Source of the DNA: DASRAA01 sp963814165
Lineage (GTDB): Bacteria > Acidobacteriota > Terriglobia > Terriglobales > Acidobacteriaceae
Reading direction: 5' to 3'
DNA length: 64,000 bases
Assembly (NCBI GenBank): GCA_963814165.1
Contig: CAWFBW010000001.1
Location: forward strand, 124,001-188,000
A program made the position numbers and the translations under genes. The notes under the pieces are model-generated. The model worked only from the letters and a program-made list of their open reading frames with translations, made no database searches and was not told where the DNA came from. Shown here in pieces: positions 1 through 7,507 of the stretch (position 1 is the stretch's first letter; each line of letters opens with the position of its first letter).

Positions 1-76
1 TGTATCCTCCAATGACGCTAACTGAGTAGGCCAAGTTCGCCGCTGCTCTGCAGTGTGCGCGGATATTCGGCGCACG

Positions 77-559
77 TCAACGCGAACTCTCTTTGGATCC
101 AACCTCCATCAAGATCTTTGTCATCCACACCAGCCCGAGAATCTGCGTCCACTGCGATACCATGTTGCCGACAACCAGGCCCCAGCGGCTATTGGTATCC
201 ATCCTTCGGAAGACCCATACCCACCCGAGCCAGGTGACCACCAGAAATACAGTCAGTGAATGCTCGCGCAGGAACTCCAACACCGGCGATCGCAATTTGC
301 CTCGCGGTTGTTTGCTCTCCGCCGATCCCTTCTCATAAAGGTGCTTGGTCATGACCACCGTGACCAGCACACCGGTCCAGTCGGCGATAGCGTTGCCGAA
401 AAACGAGCCCAGATGGGTTTCAGGATTGGACCGGGAGTACGCCACGATCAACGTGACCACGATGGCCAACGCGCCCAGACCGAGCGAGTGTTTGCGGAAA
501 AATGATTTCGGCGACGATCTGGTCTTGGGACCGGAGTTAGGGGCGGGATTCGGAGTCAT
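77..559 (-). CDS. small multi-pass membrane protein of unknown function
   Basis: I do not recognise this 160-residue protein. After a basic, proline-rich cytoplasmic start it shows four hydrophobic stretches, at about residues 27-43, 52-70, 100-117 and 127-147. It ends with a short charged tail. The halves look like a loose internal duplication: each has a hydrophobic pair with a G-N-hydrophobic motif ahead of a conserved V-W/V-T segment. The ATG at 559 is used. The gene reads away from the PEP-CTERM gene that starts at 726, so the 166 bp between them must hold divergent promoters. Low-affinity ion channel or sensor subunit are both possible, but nothing in the sequence decides. Confidence 0.6.
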   Translation of the reverse strand: MTPNPAPNSGPKTRSSPKSFFRKHSLGLGALAIVVTLIVAYSRSNPETHLGSFFGNAIADWTGVLVTVVMTKHLYEKGSAESKQPRGKLRSPVLEFLREHSLTVFLVVTWLGWVWVFRRMDTNSRWGLVVGNMVSQWTQILGLVWMTKILMEVGSKESSR

Positions 560-725
560 GCCGATACTTTACCCGGTCGGGCACCGGGTGCCGCAATTCA
601 ATGAATTATCGCCGCCAGAACCAGATGACTGATCGGATTGCCATTACAATATGTGAAGCTTCGTCCGCCTTGCAAGATTCATCGATGATCGACCTATGGC
701 CAAAACTCAATCGTGGAGGAAAGCA

Positions 726-1700
726 ATGAAGACCCCGCTGTCAGTTATTGTTTTGGACACACGGTTCACGGGCGTATTGCTGGTGGTTCTATTGGCGCTA
801 GCTGGTTCGGCAGGCGCTTCGACGTTCACCTACTCGACAGGCACAAACCTCACGCTCGGAACCGCACAAAACCTGACTCTCGCACCGGATTTGGTCATCG
901 GGCAGGTGGCGCCGAATTTCACTTTGGCGACGGCTCAGCCCGTAAGTCCTCAGTTCATGGCATACGACGTCCTGGGTACGATCGATGCCACACACACGCA
1001 GGAGTACTTCGGCTTCGGGGCAAATCTCAACGACAATATCAACATGCTGCTGCGTCCGGTCAATCCCACGACCCAGCTCACCGAGCTTCTGCTGTATGAC
1101 AATCTCTCGAACCTGGTTGCAATAGCCTCCGGAAACTATGTCGACGGCGTATCTTCGACTATTCAATTCTTTGTGCCTGCAACCGGGACGTGGTATGCCC
1201 AGGTGACAAGCCAGCCGTCTCCAGCGACGTATCAGTACGACTTACGCTTTTTCTCGCCTCTTGCCGCGCCCTACACCACCGACGTTGTCGGCAACTTCAA
1301 TAATGTGACGAAACCAAATTTCTATTCCATCAGCGCCAACCAGTCCGATAACCTGCATTTTGACCTCATGCCAACCACCGTGGGTCAGCTAACCGAATTG
1401 CTGCTCTACGACAACAATGGCAATCTCGTTGCCATCGCCAGCGGCAATGGTTCAGACGGCTTGTCGTCGGTCATCGATTTCACGGTGCCGTTCGGCGAAG
1501 GTGGCAATTGGACTGCTGAAGTGGCTACGCAGAACTCAAACTTGTATCGCTACGATTTGCTCATCCAGGGTGATACCGGGGTCGGCCCCGTCAACCCATT
1601 CTCACCGCCGGCCGTCGTTCCCGAACCATCGTCGCTGCTGCTGATGGGCACGGGCCTGTTGACTGCGATTGGGGCAGTGCGGCGGAAGTTGCGCCGTTAA
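726..1700 (+). CDS. PEP-CTERM sorted exported protein with tandem PPC-like domains
   Basis: Exported structural protein of 324 residues. The ATG at 726 is preferred over the in-frame ATG at 696 because GGAGGA (715-720) sits 5 nt upstream of it. A signal peptide ends near the ASA motif. The mature part has two similar modules of about 90 residues, each containing TELLLYDN, a NLVAIASGN stretch and a closing tyrosine-rich strand (YQYDLRF, YRYDLLI). This resembles the bacterial pre-peptidase C-terminal (PPC) beta-sandwich. The C-terminus is a textbook PEP-CTERM tag: VPEPSSLLLMG, then a hydrophobic helix, then RRKLRR. Such tags are recognised by exosortases, and no exosortase gene lies in this window. 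The partner surface polysaccharide may be made by the 16-56 kb region (inference). Confidence 0.85.
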   Translation: MKTPLSVIVLDTRFTGVLLVVLLALAGSAGASTFTYSTGTNLTLGTAQNLTLAPDLVIGQVAPNFTLATAQPVSPQFMAYDVLGTIDATHTQEYFGFGANLNDNINMLLRPVNPTTQLTELLLYDNLSNLVAIASGNYVDGVSSTIQFFVPATGTWYAQVTSQPSPATYQYDLRFFSPLAAPYTTDVVGNFNNVTKPNFYSISANQSDNLHFDLMPTTVGQLTELLLYDNNGNLVAIASGNGSDGLSSVIDFTVPFGEGGNWTAEVATQNSNLYRYDLLIQGDTGVGPVNPFSPPAVVPEPSSLLLMGTGLLTAIGAVRRKLRR

Positions 1701-1870
1701 TCTGCTAACGAATCTTGCTAGCGAGCCGCCTAGCCAGGGTGGCTTTTGATTTGAGGCCTCTGGTGCCCAGCCCCAATCGGCCTGTATCTGGCGATCGGGT
1801 GGGAACGGCGGGCCCATTTCGCAGCTCTGCCGCGCTGGCATGGTATGTTCAAGGATTCAGGACCCTAGCG

Positions 1871-2386
1871 ATGATCCGCTCCTACAAAGGCATCTGGCCC
1901 ACCGTTCCCGACTCCTGCTACGTGGACGAGTCCGCGCAGGTGATCGGCGACGTCGTGCTCAGCGAGAACGCCAGCATCTGGATGAACGCCGTCGTGCGCG
2001 GTGACGTGCATTCCATCCGTATCGGCGCCAACAGCAACATCCAGGATAACTCGGTCATGCACGGCATGTTGAACCAGTGGCCCGTCATCGTCGGCGACTG
2101 GGTCACCGTCGGGCACAGCGTCACCCTGCACGGCTGCGTGGTCGAAGACCGCTGCCTTATCGGCATGGGCGTGATTATTCTGAACGGCGCGCGCATCGGC
2201 GCAGGGTCGATCGTCGCGGCGGGCACACTCATCCCCGAGGAGACGGTGATTCCGCCCGGCTCTCTGGTGATGGGCGTTCCCGGAAAAGTGCGCAAACAAC
2301 TCGGCGAAGAAGAGCAGCAGACCATCCTCCGTTATGCGAAGAACTATCTGGGGTACAAGGAGACGTATTTGTCGGAGAGAAAATGA
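1871..2386 (+). CDS. gamma-class carbonic anhydrase-like hexapeptide-repeat protein
   Basis: Left-handed beta-helix protein of 171 residues in the YrdA/PaaY/CaiE family. Hexapeptide repeats run through the middle of the protein (IGDVVLSENASIWMNAVVRGD, then IRIGANSNIQDNSVMHG and VGHSVTLHGC). They carry the histidines that bind metal in gamma-carbonic anhydrases (HG at VMHG, GHSVTLHG). Catalysis of CO2 hydration is the family expectation, but many members have no proven activity. The ATG at 1871 fits the family start; an upstream in-frame extension to 1715 has no similarity and a poor start. It lies 118 bp ahead of hisS on the same strand. Confidence 0.85.
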   Translation: MIRSYKGIWPTVPDSCYVDESAQVIGDVVLSENASIWMNAVVRGDVHSIRIGANSNIQDNSVMHGMLNQWPVIVGDWVTVGHSVTLHGCVVEDRCLIGMGVIILNGARIGAGSIVAAGTLIPEETVIPPGSLVMGVPGKVRKQLGEEEQQTILRYAKNYLGYKETYLSERK

Positions 2387-2504
2387 GTGGCTTGCTCATC
2401 GCTATTCGCCTCTCGCTCGTGCGGCTCGCGGTTTTGGCGAAAAGCGAATGGCGAAGAGCGAAAAGCGATCTGACAACTGACAACCGGCCACTGACAACCT
2501 TATT

Positions 2505-3797
2505 ATGATTCGTGCCATCCGCGGAACTCGTGACCTTCTCCCGCCGGACACCGACCTCTGGAACCGTGTCGAGGCCAAAGTGCGCCACGTCTTCGCCCGC
2601 TATAACTTCCACGAAATCCGCACTCCTGTCTTCGAAGACACGCAACTCTTCTCACGCAGCGTCGGCGAAGAAACCGACATCGTCACCAAGGAGATGTTCA
2701 CCTGGGAAGACAAAGGCCGCGCCGCCAGCGAGAAATCTCAGTCGCTCACCCTGCGCCCGGAGAACACCGCTGGCGTAGTTCGCGCCTACATCGAGCACCA
2801 ACTCGACAAGCGCGGCACGCTGCAAAAGCTGTATTACATCGGCCCGCAGTTCCGCCGCGAGCGCCCGCAGAAGGGACGCTACCGCCAGTTCTATCAAATC
2901 GGAGCCGAGATCATCGGCCCACCCAGCGCGGGAAGCGAGTCCCCCGCCCGCGACGCCGAAGTGCTCGATATGCTGGCCACGCTGCTCGACGAACTCGGCC
3001 TGCGCGGCTGGACGCTGCAACTGAATTCCGTGGGATGCGCCGACGACCGCGCCCGCTACAACCAGGCTCTGCGCGACACGCTAAATCCGGTCGTGCATTT
3101 GATGTGCGCCGACTGCCAGCGTCGCGCTGAAACCAACCCGCTCCGAGTGCTCGACTGCAAGGTCCCTGAGGACCAGCCCATCATCGAGAAGCTGCCCAAG
3201 ATCAGCGAGTACCTCGACGACGCTTGCCGCGATAACTTCGCTGCCGTGCGCGCCATGCTCGACGCCGTCGGCGTTCCTTACTCGATCAACGAGCGCATGG
3301 TCCGGGGACTCGACTACTACACTCGCACCACCTTCGAGTTCACCCACGGCGACCTCGGCGCGCAGAGTGCCGTCCTCGGCGGCGGACGCTACGACGGCCT
3401 CTCCGAATCGCTCGACGGCCCCAAAGCCCCCGGCATCGGATTCGCCATCGGCGAAGACCGACTCATCCTCGCGCTCCAAGCCGAAGGCGTCACCGTAGAC
3501 ACAAAGCTCGACGCCTACATCGCGCCGCTCGGCACAGGCATGAATCCGCACGCCCTCAAACTCGCCCGCGAACTGCGCCGCGCCGGCATCCGCTGCGATC
3601 TCGGCGATGAATCCTTCCGCCTAAAGAAGTCTTTCGAGTCCGCCGAAAAAGCCGACGCGACGTACATCGTGATTGTCGGCGAAAACGAAGTGAGATCTGG
3701 CGAATTTGCAGTCAAAGAACTCGCGATGGGCAAGCAAGAGCCTGTCGCCCGTGAAAAGCTCGTCGCTTATCTGTGCCAACCCAAGTTGTCCGCATAA
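2505..3797 (+). CDS. hisS: histidine--tRNA ligase (HisRS)
   Basis: Class II aminoacyl-tRNA synthetase that charges tRNA-His in the cytoplasm. It has 430 residues, the usual length for bacteria. All landmarks are visible. Motif 1 is around residues 35-65 (TPVFEDTQLFSRSVGEETD). LTLRPENTAGVVRAY follows, with the motif 2 arginine in FRRERPQKGRYRQFYQ. The histidine-specific LDYYTRTTFEF is near residue 268. Motif 3 is GGGRYDGL...GIGFAIGEDR. The C-terminal anticodon-binding domain follows (DAYIAPLG, LRRAGIRCDL, ADATYIVIVGENE). A short insertion (PPSAGSESPARD) follows motif 2. The upstream 2387-2504 spacer contains short repeats of the ACTGACAAC kind. Confidence 0.97.
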   Translation: MIRAIRGTRDLLPPDTDLWNRVEAKVRHVFARYNFHEIRTPVFEDTQLFSRSVGEETDIVTKEMFTWEDKGRAASEKSQSLTLRPENTAGVVRAYIEHQLDKRGTLQKLYYIGPQFRRERPQKGRYRQFYQIGAEIIGPPSAGSESPARDAEVLDMLATLLDELGLRGWTLQLNSVGCADDRARYNQALRDTLNPVVHLMCADCQRRAETNPLRVLDCKVPEDQPIIEKLPKISEYLDDACRDNFAAVRAMLDAVGVPYSINERMVRGLDYYTRTTFEFTHGDLGAQSAVLGGGRYDGLSESLDGPKAPGIGFAIGEDRLILALQAEGVTVDTKLDAYIAPLGTGMNPHALKLARELRRAGIRCDLGDESFRLKKSFESAEKADATYIVIVGENEVRSGEFAVKELAMGKQEPVAREKLVAYLCQPKLSA

Positions 3798-4199
3798 AAC
3801 TGCTGCTCCCAGACGTCGCCTCGGCAAATCGACTGCCGGCTTGCGCGCTGTGCCAGCGACTCTCCCGGCAAAGCTGGTAAGTTCCTTCCCACAAAAGTGC
3901 CAAAACTGCAATTCCCATTCCGGGAACAAGGGAAGCCTTTTAAGCCCGCAGAGCGTTAGATGGAAACTATTTACTTACGCATGTGCAAATGGTTGCACTG
4001 TCCCTTAAGAGCACGACCGCAAGCCTCTGATTCTGTGCGCCTACGTTCGGTATCAAAATTGCAGTAACATTTTTTGTAGTTCTCCCGTACGCTAGGTGTG
4101 TCTGGCGAACGGTTAATACGGCGGCTCCCCTCAAACCGCCTCACGCCACGAAACGATTCACCGCCGCCTCATCGCGGTATTGGAGGAAGACAAATAAAA
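3798..4199. other. intergenic spacer upstream of second PEP-CTERM gene
   Basis: About 400 bp without a credible gene on either strand. It becomes AT-richer toward 4055-4085, where the promoter of the PEP-CTERM gene would be expected, but no clear -35/-10 pair stands out. GGAGGA at 4182-4187 is the likely ribosome binding site for the ATG at 4200, with a long 12-nt spacing. Confidence 0.4.
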
Positions 4200-4808
4200 A
4201 TGACCCTCAAACTGGCAACGACTCTCGTCTTTTGCGTTGTCATGGCCGCTGCATTGCAGGCAAGCGTCACCGTCACCGGCGCGGTCTATACCGTGACAGA
4301 GGCGGAATCCCAGAATGCCGTGCTGCCGCTTCCGATGGACGCCGTGCTCAACAACACGTTTATAGTGAATGCAACGGGGCTGATTTCCTTCAGCGAATCC
4401 GACAACAGCATCTACACGTTCCTGAACAGCGGTGGCGCTATTGGCATCACCGGGCCCGACGGTTCGATGGATCCGACGCTGGTCGTGTTCGTTGTCCCCA
4501 ACTTCACACTCTCGAATGGCGCCATGTTCCAAGTCGGACACGACGACGGCGCGAGCTTCTACATTGGCTCAACTAACTTCTTCAGCCAGCCTGGTCCGAC
4601 CTCGTACGTGTTGAGCACCTTCACCTACACCGGGCCGACAACGACCGGCACGTTGAACATAGTTTATGGCGAGTGCTGCGGTACGCCCGGTATTTTCGCT
4701 ACCAACCTGCCTACCGGCGGAAACACCCCTGAACCCGGTACGCTGATAATGTTCGGCTCGGGCGTGATAGGACTCGCGGGCCTCCTTCGTCGCAAGATCA
4801 ACCTGTAA
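4200..4808 (+). CDS. PEP-CTERM sorted exported protein
   Basis: Exported protein of 202 residues. The ATG at 4200, preceded by GGAGGA, gives a clean signal peptide (MTLKLATTLVFCVVMAAALQAS). The in-frame GTG at 4098 only adds a low-complexity basic stretch. The mature domain is beta-rich; a GHDDGASFYIG segment recalls the DDG loop of PA14-like carbohydrate-binding domains (weak similarity). The tail NTPEPGTLIMFGSG-hydrophobic-LLRRKINL is a PEP-CTERM exosortase signal. A strong terminator follows at 4833-4862, so this is a monocistronic unit. Confidence 0.85.
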   Translation: MTLKLATTLVFCVVMAAALQASVTVTGAVYTVTEAESQNAVLPLPMDAVLNNTFIVNATGLISFSESDNSIYTFLNSGGAIGITGPDGSMDPTLVVFVVPNFTLSNGAMFQVGHDDGASFYIGSTNFFSQPGPTSYVLSTFTYTGPTTTGTLNIVYGECCGTPGIFATNLPTGGNTPEPGTLIMFGSGVIGLAGLLRRKINL

Positions 4809-4832
4809 ATCTTGACTCATTCGCTGGAAAGT

Positions 4833-4862
4833 GCCGGAGCCCCAGGGCTTCGGCCTTTTTTT
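4833..4862 (+). terminator. rho-independent terminator
   Basis: A 9-bp stem (GCCGGAGCC with GGCTTCGGC, one G-U pair) closes a CCAG tetraloop and is followed by seven T residues at 4856-4862. It lies 24 nt after the stop codon of the second PEP-CTERM gene. Confidence 0.85.
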
Positions 4863-5073
4863 GTCTGAAGGTTGTCCTACCCGACCGTCGAATTCCGCAC
4901 CGATCCGTACCCACCCGCAACCGGAAACTACTCGCCCGATTCCACCACAACCGCGTGCATTTTCGCCTCCTCTTTCAGCTTCCTCACTTCCTGCTCTCCG
5001 CCCGATTCGACCAGAGGCGCGCGCTATCCGCTTTATCAATTAAGATTGATTTTTCTACCTATTAAGGACCTTC

Positions 5074-6882
5074 ATGCTCGATTTTCTCGGCAATCTCCAA
5101 CGCACTCATATGTGTGGCGAACTCCGCGCCTCCGATGCCGGCTCCTCCGTCATTCTCATGGGATGGGTCAACCGCCGCCGCGACCTCGGCAACCTCATCT
5201 TTCTCGACCTTCGCGACCGCACCGGCCTCACCCAGGTCGTCATCACCGCCGCCGCCGGCGCCGAGATGCACAAGAAGACCGAAGGTCTGCGCTCCGAATA
5301 CGTCATCGCCGTCATCGGCCGCGTCAAGCTGCGCGATGCCGGAACCATCAACCCGAACATTCCTACCGGCGAAATCGAGGTCGTGGCCGACGAGCTTCGC
5401 CTGCTCAACGACTCCAAGCCGCTGCCGTTCTCGCCCTCTGACAACGACATCGCCAACGAGGAAGTGCGCCTCAAGTACCGCTATCTCGATCTGCGCCGTC
5501 CCGAGATGCACGAGAACATCGCGCTGCGCCATCGCGTCACGCTGGCCATTCGGGAATACCTCAACGCGCAGGGCTTCTACGAGATCGAGACGCCGATGAT
5601 GACTCGCTCCACGCCGGAAGGCGCGCGCGATTATCTCGTTCCCAGCCGCGTTCATCCCGGCGAGTTCTACGCTCTGCCGCAATCGCCGCAGCAGTTCAAG
5701 CAGATCCTGATGATCGCTGGCTTCGACAAGTACTTCCAGATCGCACGCTGCTTCCGCGACGAAGACCTGCGCGCTGACCGCCAACCTGAGTTCACGCAGA
5801 TCGATCTCGAGATGACCTTCGCGCGGCCCGAAGGCATTTACGCCGTCGTGGAAGGTTTTCTCACTGCGGCGTGGAAGACGATCGGAGTTGACATTGTCAC
5901 GCCGTTTCCGCGCATGACTTATGACGAAGCGATTCGGTTGTACGGCATCGACAAGCCTGACATGCGGTTGCCTGCGATGTCGGATGTGAAGTCGGCGTTC
6001 GCGCCGGAGAATCTGGCGACGCTCAATATCGATCCTGACTTGCCGATCGTCGCCATTGTCACGCCGAACGTTGGAGAGCTATCGCGCAAAGAGCGCGACG
6101 ACCTCAAGCTTCTTTTCGGAGACCGCAAAGACGCGAAAGTTTTCGAAGACATCAAGCGCCTGGAAAAGACTTTCCCCGACGCCGTGTCAAAGATTCGCGA
6201 AATTGCGAAACCCGGCGAGAGTGACCTGCTTGTCATCGTCGCGGGTGGCAAGCGAGCCGAAGTCGGCAACGCTGCCAAATCGCGCAAGGAAGCCACGGCC
6301 ATCTACGCTGCCGCCGGACAGTTCCGTCTCGCCCTCGGGCAGAAGTTTGCCGCCAAGCACGGAGCGTTCGACAAGCGCGACTTCCGTTTCCTCTGGGTCA
6401 CCGACTTCCCCATGTTCGAGTGGGACGAGACCGAGAAGCGCTGGAACGCGGCGCATCATCCCTTCACCTCGCCCCACGAAGAAGACATGGGCATCCTCGA
6501 AAGCGACCCAGGCGCGGCGCGCTCGCTCGCCTACGACGTGGTGCTCAATGGCACCGAGCTGGGCTCGGGCTCCATTCGTATTCACCGGCAAGACATCCAG
6601 AGCATCATCTTCAAGGCGCTGGGCATGTCGCCGGAAGAGCAGCAGGCGCGCTTCGGCTACTTCCTCGAGGCGCTGCAATACGGCACGCCCCCGCACGGAG
6701 GCATCGCCCTCGGCCTCGACCGCATCGTGATGATCCTCGCCGGCGCCACCAGCCTGCGCGAAGTCATCCCTTTCCCCAAGACGGCCAAAGCCATCGACCT
6801 GATGATGGACGCGCCGACGCCTGTGAGCGACAAGCAGCTGAAGGAGTTGGGGATTGGGGTGGTGCCCAAGCGGGACTTGTGA
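5074..6882 (+). CDS. aspS: aspartate--tRNA ligase (AspRS), bacterial type
   Basis: Class II synthetase that charges tRNA-Asp. It has 602 residues, typical of bacterial AspRS. The N-terminal OB-fold anticodon domain (MGWVNRRRDLGNLIFLDLRDRTG) is followed by motif 1 (FYEIETPMMTRSTPEGARDYLVPSR). Next come the motif 2 region (YFQIARCFRDEDLRADRQPEFTQIDLEM) and the large bacterial GAD insertion at about residues 290-430. WVTDFPMFEW and AHHPFT follow. Motif 3 is GIALGLDRIVM, near residue 545. The ATG at 5074 is preceded by AAGGA. The gene is alone on its transcript; a GC-rich hairpin with a T run follows immediately. Confidence 0.97.
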   Translation: MLDFLGNLQRTHMCGELRASDAGSSVILMGWVNRRRDLGNLIFLDLRDRTGLTQVVITAAAGAEMHKKTEGLRSEYVIAVIGRVKLRDAGTINPNIPTGEIEVVADELRLLNDSKPLPFSPSDNDIANEEVRLKYRYLDLRRPEMHENIALRHRVTLAIREYLNAQGFYEIETPMMTRSTPEGARDYLVPSRVHPGEFYALPQSPQQFKQILMIAGFDKYFQIARCFRDEDLRADRQPEFTQIDLEMTFARPEGIYAVVEGFLTAAWKTIGVDIVTPFPRMTYDEAIRLYGIDKPDMRLPAMSDVKSAFAPENLATLNIDPDLPIVAIVTPNVGELSRKERDDLKLLFGDRKDAKVFEDIKRLEKTFPDAVSKIREIAKPGESDLLVIVAGGKRAEVGNAAKSRKEATAIYAAAGQFRLALGQKFAAKHGAFDKRDFRFLWVTDFPMFEWDETEKRWNAAHHPFTSPHEEDMGILESDPGAARSLAYDVVLNGTELGSGSIRIHRQDIQSIIFKALGMSPEEQQARFGYFLEALQYGTPPHGGIALGLDRIVMILAGATSLREVIPFPKTAKAIDLMMDAPTPVSDKQLKELGIGVVPKRDL

Positions 6883-6883
6883 T

Positions 6884-6916
6884 GGGAGGGGGTACCCCCC
6901 TCCCCCCACCCTTTTT
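6884..6916 (+). terminator. GC-rich hairpin with T run after aspS
   Basis: GGGAGGGGG pairs with CCCCCTCCC around a very short TAC loop (6884-6904), and CTTTTT follows at 6910-6915. It begins 2 nt after the aspS stop. The very G/C-pure stem also looks like a dispersed repetitive hairpin. Confidence 0.6.
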
Positions 6917-7401
6917 GCAAAATCCTCATTCCATTGGAGATAGGCATCGTAGTCCGCGTAAATTACTCTGCGCGTGGGACTTACAGGCAAATTCCTCTTA
7001 ATAAAGGAGTTAGGCGGGATGCTTGGGGACTGGACGGGGGTATTGGCGGCGGGAGGAGCAAGAACGCAACAGCGAGTAAAACCAGTCACAGGTCGAACCA
7101 CCTACTAGGGATGGGGTAGTGTCCGGCTGCGTCTCTGGGGACACAGCTCTCCCTCATCGTTCCGTTTGCCATTCTATGCTAAACGGCAGGAGACCGCGCT
7201 AGGACATAGGTCACGGTGGAGTGTAATAAGAGCGAGGGGACAGTGGTTAGTGGATGGTGGATAGAAAGTTTCGAGTGTCGAGTTTCCAGAACTTCACGCT
7301 AGCGCTCAAGCGGTGCGGACCGTTCGACAAGGCAACGCAGGCTCTGGAGTGCTGTCAGCGGAACCAAATCTACCGCTCACACCGGGGTCCCTAGCGTTAC
7401 A
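6917..7401. other. intergenic region between aspS and the beta-barrel gene
   Basis: Nearly 500 bp between two convergent genes with no convincing ORF, RNA gene or mobile-element signature on either strand. Codon usage is non-coding-like. It may be made of repetitive intergenic sequence, since it begins with the C/G-pure hairpin and ends with another hairpin of dispersed-repeat type. Confidence 0.4.
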
Positions 7402-7449
7402 AACGAAAACCCCCACTCAAGCGGCCAAAACCGGGCCGCTTGAATGGGG
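7402..7449 (-). terminator. long-stem terminator of the beta-barrel operon
   Basis: A 16-bp stem (CCCCACTCAAGCGGCC at 7411-7426 with its partner at 7434-7449, one mismatch) encloses a 7-nt loop. Read on the minus strand it is followed by GTTTTCGTTT. It lies about 60 nt beyond the stop of the outer-membrane protein gene. The GGGGCACCC flank recurs near 60866, so the element may have been recruited from a dispersed repeat. Confidence 0.7.
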
Positions 7450-7507
7450 CACCCTAGTGAAGATCTTTTGCATCAGACGGAGGGTTGCCCGGGCCACGCG
7501 CCGACTA

